Source: Macrosoma leucophasiata
Lineage: Eukaryota > Arthropoda > Insecta > Lepidoptera > Hedylidae
Reading direction: 5' to 3'
Length of the DNA: 64,000 bases
NCBI GenBank assembly: GCA_036365455.1
Contig: JAWQUS010000023.1
Location: forward strand, 5,766,001 to 5,830,000
This document shows, one piece after another, positions 63,992 to 64,000 of the stretch. Every line of letters begins with the position of its first letter. Position 1 is the stretch's first letter. The notes beneath the pieces are model-generated. The model saw only the letters and a program-made list of their open reading frames with translations. It had not been told where the DNA came from and ran no database searches. The translations under genes were made by a program, and so were the position numbers.

Positions 63992-64000
63992 AAGCTAAAA

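Noticed and set aside
1..64000. CRISPR arrays, operons, bacterial-type genes
   Set aside because: Regularly spaced repeats here are satellites or SINEs; base composition, splice signals and elements are those of an insect.

Overview
Everything in this window points to an insect, almost certainly a moth or butterfly (Lepidoptera). It is AT-rich eukaryotic DNA with no operons or ribosome binding sites. It holds a mariner transposon, several clades of non-LTR retrotransposon, a 5S-rRNA-headed SINE, lepidopteran microsatellite-associated repeats, and about 25 copies of one roughly 280 bp SINE of the broad lepidopteran Metulj-like design (family resemblance from memory, not searched). Most of the readable sequence is mobile-element debris. 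No complete host protein gene lies inside.

The best host signals are three short first-exon candidates, all on the minus strand. The one at 19783..19915 and the one at 42383..42539 both encode a short acidic N-terminus with a VIDID stretch, end in KMN plus one or two residues, and are cut in phase 1 by a GT donor. They look like alternative or duplicated first exons of one minus-strand gene whose body would lie off the left edge. The third, 44972..45075, encodes the first half of a THAP zinc finger followed by a GTAAG donor. If this reading is right, much of the window is intronic or 5' flanking DNA that has taken up repeats. There is also one tRNA-Leu(AAG) gene with two stem mismatches (43675..43756) and two tRNA-like relics that share their 3' flank.

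Layout. 1-7 kb: plain AT-rich DNA with hairpins and small MITEs. 7-10.2 kb: a full-length mariner with two nonsense codons, then the 5S-headed SINE. 10.4-27 kb: SINE-A, rep-B, a short inverted-repeat retroposon (rep-D), MINE-like repeats, tandem duplications and a GC-rich LINE remnant. 27.2-30.6 kb: a decayed Jockey-like LINE on the minus strand. 31-34 kb: LINE tails and a SINE nested in rep-B. 34.3-37.2 kb: an internally deleted plus-strand Ty3/gypsy element lying between two copies of the LTR end of a minus-strand LTR element. 37.7-41 kb: an intact tRNA-headed SINE with 15 bp target-site duplications, a solo-LTR candidate and an RTE-like LINE tail. 41.7-46 kb: host exon candidates, the tRNA-Leu gene and more SINE-A. 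46.9-51.9 kb: RTE-like LINE tails, a GC-rich terminal-inverted-repeat element and SINE-A. 52.2-54 kb: two undescribed-looking inverted-repeat elements. 54.2-58.7 kb: composite repeats and a CR1/Jockey-superfamily LINE inserted into another repeat. 59-64 kb: tRNA-like relic, a perfect 33 bp-arm hairpin, microsatellites and a 117 bp tandem satellite open in frame on both strands.

The retroposons work as partnerships. The tRNA-headed SINE shares its 3' tip with the RTE-like LINE called RTE-1 here, and the 5S-headed SINE carries an RTE-type 3' tail. Both presumably borrow LINE machinery. None of the autonomous elements has a fully intact reading frame. I saw no clear prokaryote-like defence system, CRISPR array or virus. 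The most novel-looking items are rep-D, the paired phase-1 exons, the THAP exon, the TIR elements at 52.3 and 53.2 kb, the tRNA-like pair and the 117 bp satellite.
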